Part shown: piece by piece, positions 5,506 through 7,420 of the stretch
Numbering within the stretch: position 1 is the stretch's first letter
Layout of the letters: each line of letters opens with the position of its first letter
Assembly: GCA_023441845.1 (NCBI GenBank)
Contig: JAEZNF010000213.1
Location: 1-7,420 of the forward strand
Direction of reading: 5' to 3'
From: Bacillota bacterium
GTDB lineage: Bacteria > Bacillota > Clostridia > Acetivibrionales > DSM-2933
Length of the DNA: 7,420 bases
Notes under the pieces: generated by a model
Databases searched by the model: none
Told to the model about the DNA's origin: nothing
Seen by the model: the letters and a program-made list of their open reading frames with translations, nothing else
Program-made: the position numbers and the translations under genes

Positions 5506-6517
5506 ATAAAATCTCCTCTTTTGCCTTCTTCATTGAAGCAATTACCCTGTCGCACCAGTGGTCAAATTCCGGGTCTTCAACCTGACATTCCTCGTGTTCA
5601 AGAACATATCTGATTGTACTTTCAACACCCTCGTCAAATCTCACAGTGGCATTGAAATCCTGTACGGCCTTTTTCAATTTGCTGTTATCGAAAACAACGG
5701 AATTCGCCTTATCGCCAATTAAACTGCCTGTAAAATCGTAGCTGCTCACAGCCGCCAGAAAATCAGACGGAACATAATATGGTACAAGTGCAACTCCAAG
5801 GCAATGCGCAATTGTTCTATAAATCTGATTCCAGGTCAGCGTTTCGTCGGAAGTGATCTGAAATGTCTCACCGATAGCGTGAATGTTACCCATTAGCCCC
5901 ATAAAGCCTTTTGCAAAATCACTATTGTGTGTCATTGTCCATAGAGAAGTTCCGTCACCGTGAATAATAACGGGCTTGCCCTCCAGCATACGCTTTAAAA
6001 CCTGCCAGCTACCTTTGTTTCCATGAACGCCCAACGGGATAGAACGTTCATCATAGGTGTGGCTGGGTCTTACGATTGTAACAGGAAATTTCTCTTCACG
6101 GTACATTTTCATCAGAAAATCCTCGCAGGCTATCTTATCCCTTGAATATTTCCAAAAGGGATTTGAAAGCGGCGTACCCTCATTGATTATATAATTGGAT
6201 AGAGGCTTCTGATATGCTGAGGCTGAACTTATATAAATAAACTGGCGTGTCTTGCCTTTGAACAAGCGATAGTCACGTTCAAGCTGTGACGGTACAAAGC
6301 CTATAAAATCACATACAACATCAAACTTCAAATCTCCTATTTTCTCCGCCGCGTCTTTTTCGTCGTTAATGTTGGCTTTGATAATCTTAACATTTTCAGG
6401 CAATACTGAATTGCGGTTACCACGGTTAAGAACATAGAGTTCCCAATCGGTTTTAGAAAGCATTTTCGAAATCGCAGTACTGATTATTCCTGTTCCACCT
6501 ATGAATAAAGCTCTCAT
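5498..6517 (-). CDS. NAD-dependent epimerase/dehydratase family protein (extended/atypical SDR)
   Basis: The product is 339 residues and complete. The N-terminal Rossmann motif is GGTGIIS (7-13), where the usual last Gly of GxxGxxG is Ser, a variant seen in atypical extended SDRs. YISSASAY (95-102) and Tyr124/Lys128 in YSRDK give the catalytic Ser and YxxxK. RPSHTYDE (150-157) and the substrate-side region GDGTSLWTMTHNSDFAKGF (187-205) resemble the CSP41/isoflavone-reductase-like or nucleotide-sugar epimerase group. The C-terminal 50 residues are a helical tail. GGGGAGG (6523-6529) sits five bases before the ATG at 6517. The gene begins 15 bases after the alcohol dehydrogenase stop and overlaps the following SDR by 8 bases. 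NAD(P) binding is well supported; whether it is an epimerase, dehydratase or reductase is not decided by the sequence. Confidence 0.9.
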   Translation of the reverse strand: MRALFIGGTGIISTAISKMLSKTDWELYVLNRGNRNSVLPENVKIIKANINDEKDAAEKIGDLKFDVVCDFIGFVPSQLERDYRLFKGKTRQFIYISSASAYQKPLSNYIINEGTPLSNPFWKYSRDKIACEDFLMKMYREEKFPVTIVRPSHTYDERSIPLGVHGNKGSWQVLKRMLEGKPVIIHGDGTSLWTMTHNSDFAKGFMGLMGNIHAIGETFQITSDETLTWNQIYRTIAHCLGVALVPYYVPSDFLAAVSSYDFTGSLIGDKANSVVFDNSKLKKAVQDFNATVRFDEGVESTIRYVLEHEECQVEDPEFDHWCDRVIASMKKAKEEILYD

Positions 6518-6532
6518 TATAGCCTCCCCATC

Positions 6533-7420
6533 CTAGATAACCGCTCCTAACGCTATCTTATAAATATTAGTTATATCTTCTGCCGAAAGAGGCACAAATC
6601 CCCCGGTCTTTCCGCCGCCTATTCCGAATTTGTCCACAAGTACTGGAATATCTTCCTCTCTGGCGCCAATCTGTCCGAAATTAATAGGCATGCCGATTTC
6701 ATGAAGAAATTTTCTGAACGCTTTTATTCCGTTCAATGCGGTTTCCTCGGGATTTTCAAAGTTCATTTCACAGCCCCATACCCTTACTGCCATTTGTGCA
6801 AATCTCATTACATCATGTTTGTAAACATATTCCATCCACGCAGGCATTATTACAGCCAGACCTGCGCCGTGAGCACAATCATATAGTCCCGAAAGCTCAT
6901 GTTCAATCATGTGGCTGTTCCAATCCTGGCTTCTGCCGACACCCACAATGTCAGTATGAGCTACTGTTCCCGCCCACATAATATTTGCCCTGGCTCCATA
7001 ATCCTCGGGGTTTTCAATAGCTTTGGGGGTTTCCTTTACCATAGTAATAAGCACAGCCTCACAAAGTCGGTCAGTTATCTCTACTTCCTTCGTATTAGTG
7101 AAATACCTTTCAAAAACATGTGCCATAATGTCGGTTGCACCGCAAGCTGTCTGATATGCAGGCAATGGCATTGTAAGAACGGGATTCAGTATTGAAAACT
7201 TTGGCTTTAAAAGGTCTGAACCCACATCACGTTTTAACATTCCGTCTTCCTTTGTAATAACCGAAGCACCTGAGCCCTCACTTCCTGCAGCTGCAATAGT
7301 AAGTATGGTTCCTATAGGCAGAGCTTTTTTAACCTCAGCCTTTCTGCTGTAAAAATCCCAAAAATCCCCATCATAAAGCACTCCAATAGCAATTGCCTTT
7401 GAAGAGTCAATACATGAACC
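6533..7420 (-). CDS. Iron-containing alcohol dehydrogenase, butanol dehydrogenase/YqhD type (partial, 5' end outside the window)
   Basis: The 295 visible C-terminal residues run from the right edge to the TAG at 6533-6535. The edge itself reads GSCIDSSKAIAIG, the end of the GGGS-x-x-D cofactor-binding loop of group III (Fe-type) alcohol dehydrogenases. About 95 N-terminal residues must therefore lie beyond the window, and the GTG at 7381 is not the start. Numbering from the edge, the metal ligands are Asp97 and His101 (GATDIMAH), His170 (WNSHMIEHELSG) and His184 (DCAHGAGLA). The 14-residue spacing of the two later histidines matches YqhD and clostridial butanol dehydrogenases. These reduce aldehydes to alcohols with NAD(P)H. 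The C-terminus contains the GGGKTGGFVPL loop. It is the first visible gene of the operon with the two SDRs, so it may act on a shared aldehyde/alcohol series; that is inference. Confidence 0.93.
   Translation of the reverse strand, partial: GSCIDSSKAIAIGVLYDGDFWDFYSRKAEVKKALPIGTILTIAAAGSEGSGASVITKEDGMLKRDVGSDLLKPKFSILNPVLTMPLPAYQTACGATDIMAHVFERYFTNTKEVEITDRLCEAVLITMVKETPKAIENPEDYGARANIMWAGTVAHTDIVGVGRSQDWNSHMIEHELSGLYDCAHGAGLAVIMPAWMEYVYKHDVMRFAQMAVRVWGCEMNFENPEETALNGIKAFRKFLHEIGMPINFGQIGAREEDIPVLVDKFGIGGGKTGGFVPLSAEDITNIYKIALGAVI

Noticed and set aside
7339..7381. GTG at 7381 as start of the alcohol dehydrogenase
   Set aside because: The frame stays open to the window edge and encodes the conserved cofactor loop residues GSCIDSSK upstream, so the GTG is an internal Val codon.

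Overview
The window looks like chromosomal DNA from a low-GC, anaerobic, clostridial Firmicute. The support is AT-rich intergenic sequence, strong GGAGG-type ribosome binding sites, a carbon monoxide dehydrogenase N-terminus, an iron-containing alcohol dehydrogenase of the butanol dehydrogenase/YqhD type, a Uma2-family protein, and a secreted-protein stub that resembles modules next to dockerins in cellulolytic clostridia. The genus is an inference.

The left half (1-3270) is a patchwork of intact small genes and gene debris. In order it holds the 5' end of a lipoprotein gene (minus strand, running off the left edge), a frameshifted scrap of a response-regulator receiver domain, and a Uma2-family gene. 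That gene lies between two related hairpin repeats of about 55 bp in the same orientation. Next come a CO dehydrogenase gene cut to its first third, a 125-bp imperfect palindrome upstream of it, a secreted protein broken after 82 codons, and a decayed start of an ABC-transporter ATPase joined tail to tail with that stub. Several breakpoints sit at or close to repeats, which suggests repeated insertion and deletion at this locus.

The right half (3277-7420) is dense and mostly intact. A plus-strand gene encodes an unusual membrane-anchored lipase: about six transmembrane helices followed by an alpha/beta hydrolase with a complete Ser-Asp-His set. Its 5' end is ambiguous and may carry a one-base frameshift. 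It converges on a tight minus-strand operon of three nicotinamide-dependent oxidoreductases: an iron-type alcohol dehydrogenase (5' end beyond the right edge), an extended-SDR epimerase/dehydratase-like protein, and a classical SDR. The spacing is 15 bp, then an 8-bp overlap, so the three are probably co-translated and may act on related carbonyl or alcohol substrates. The substrates cannot be read from the sequence.

No tRNA, rRNA, CRISPR array, riboswitch or complete insertion sequence was recognised. The most notable points are the direct-repeat-bounded Uma2 cassette between two broken genes, the CO dehydrogenase stub that keeps its B- and D-cluster cysteines but lacks the whole catalytic C-cluster region, and the polytopic lipase.
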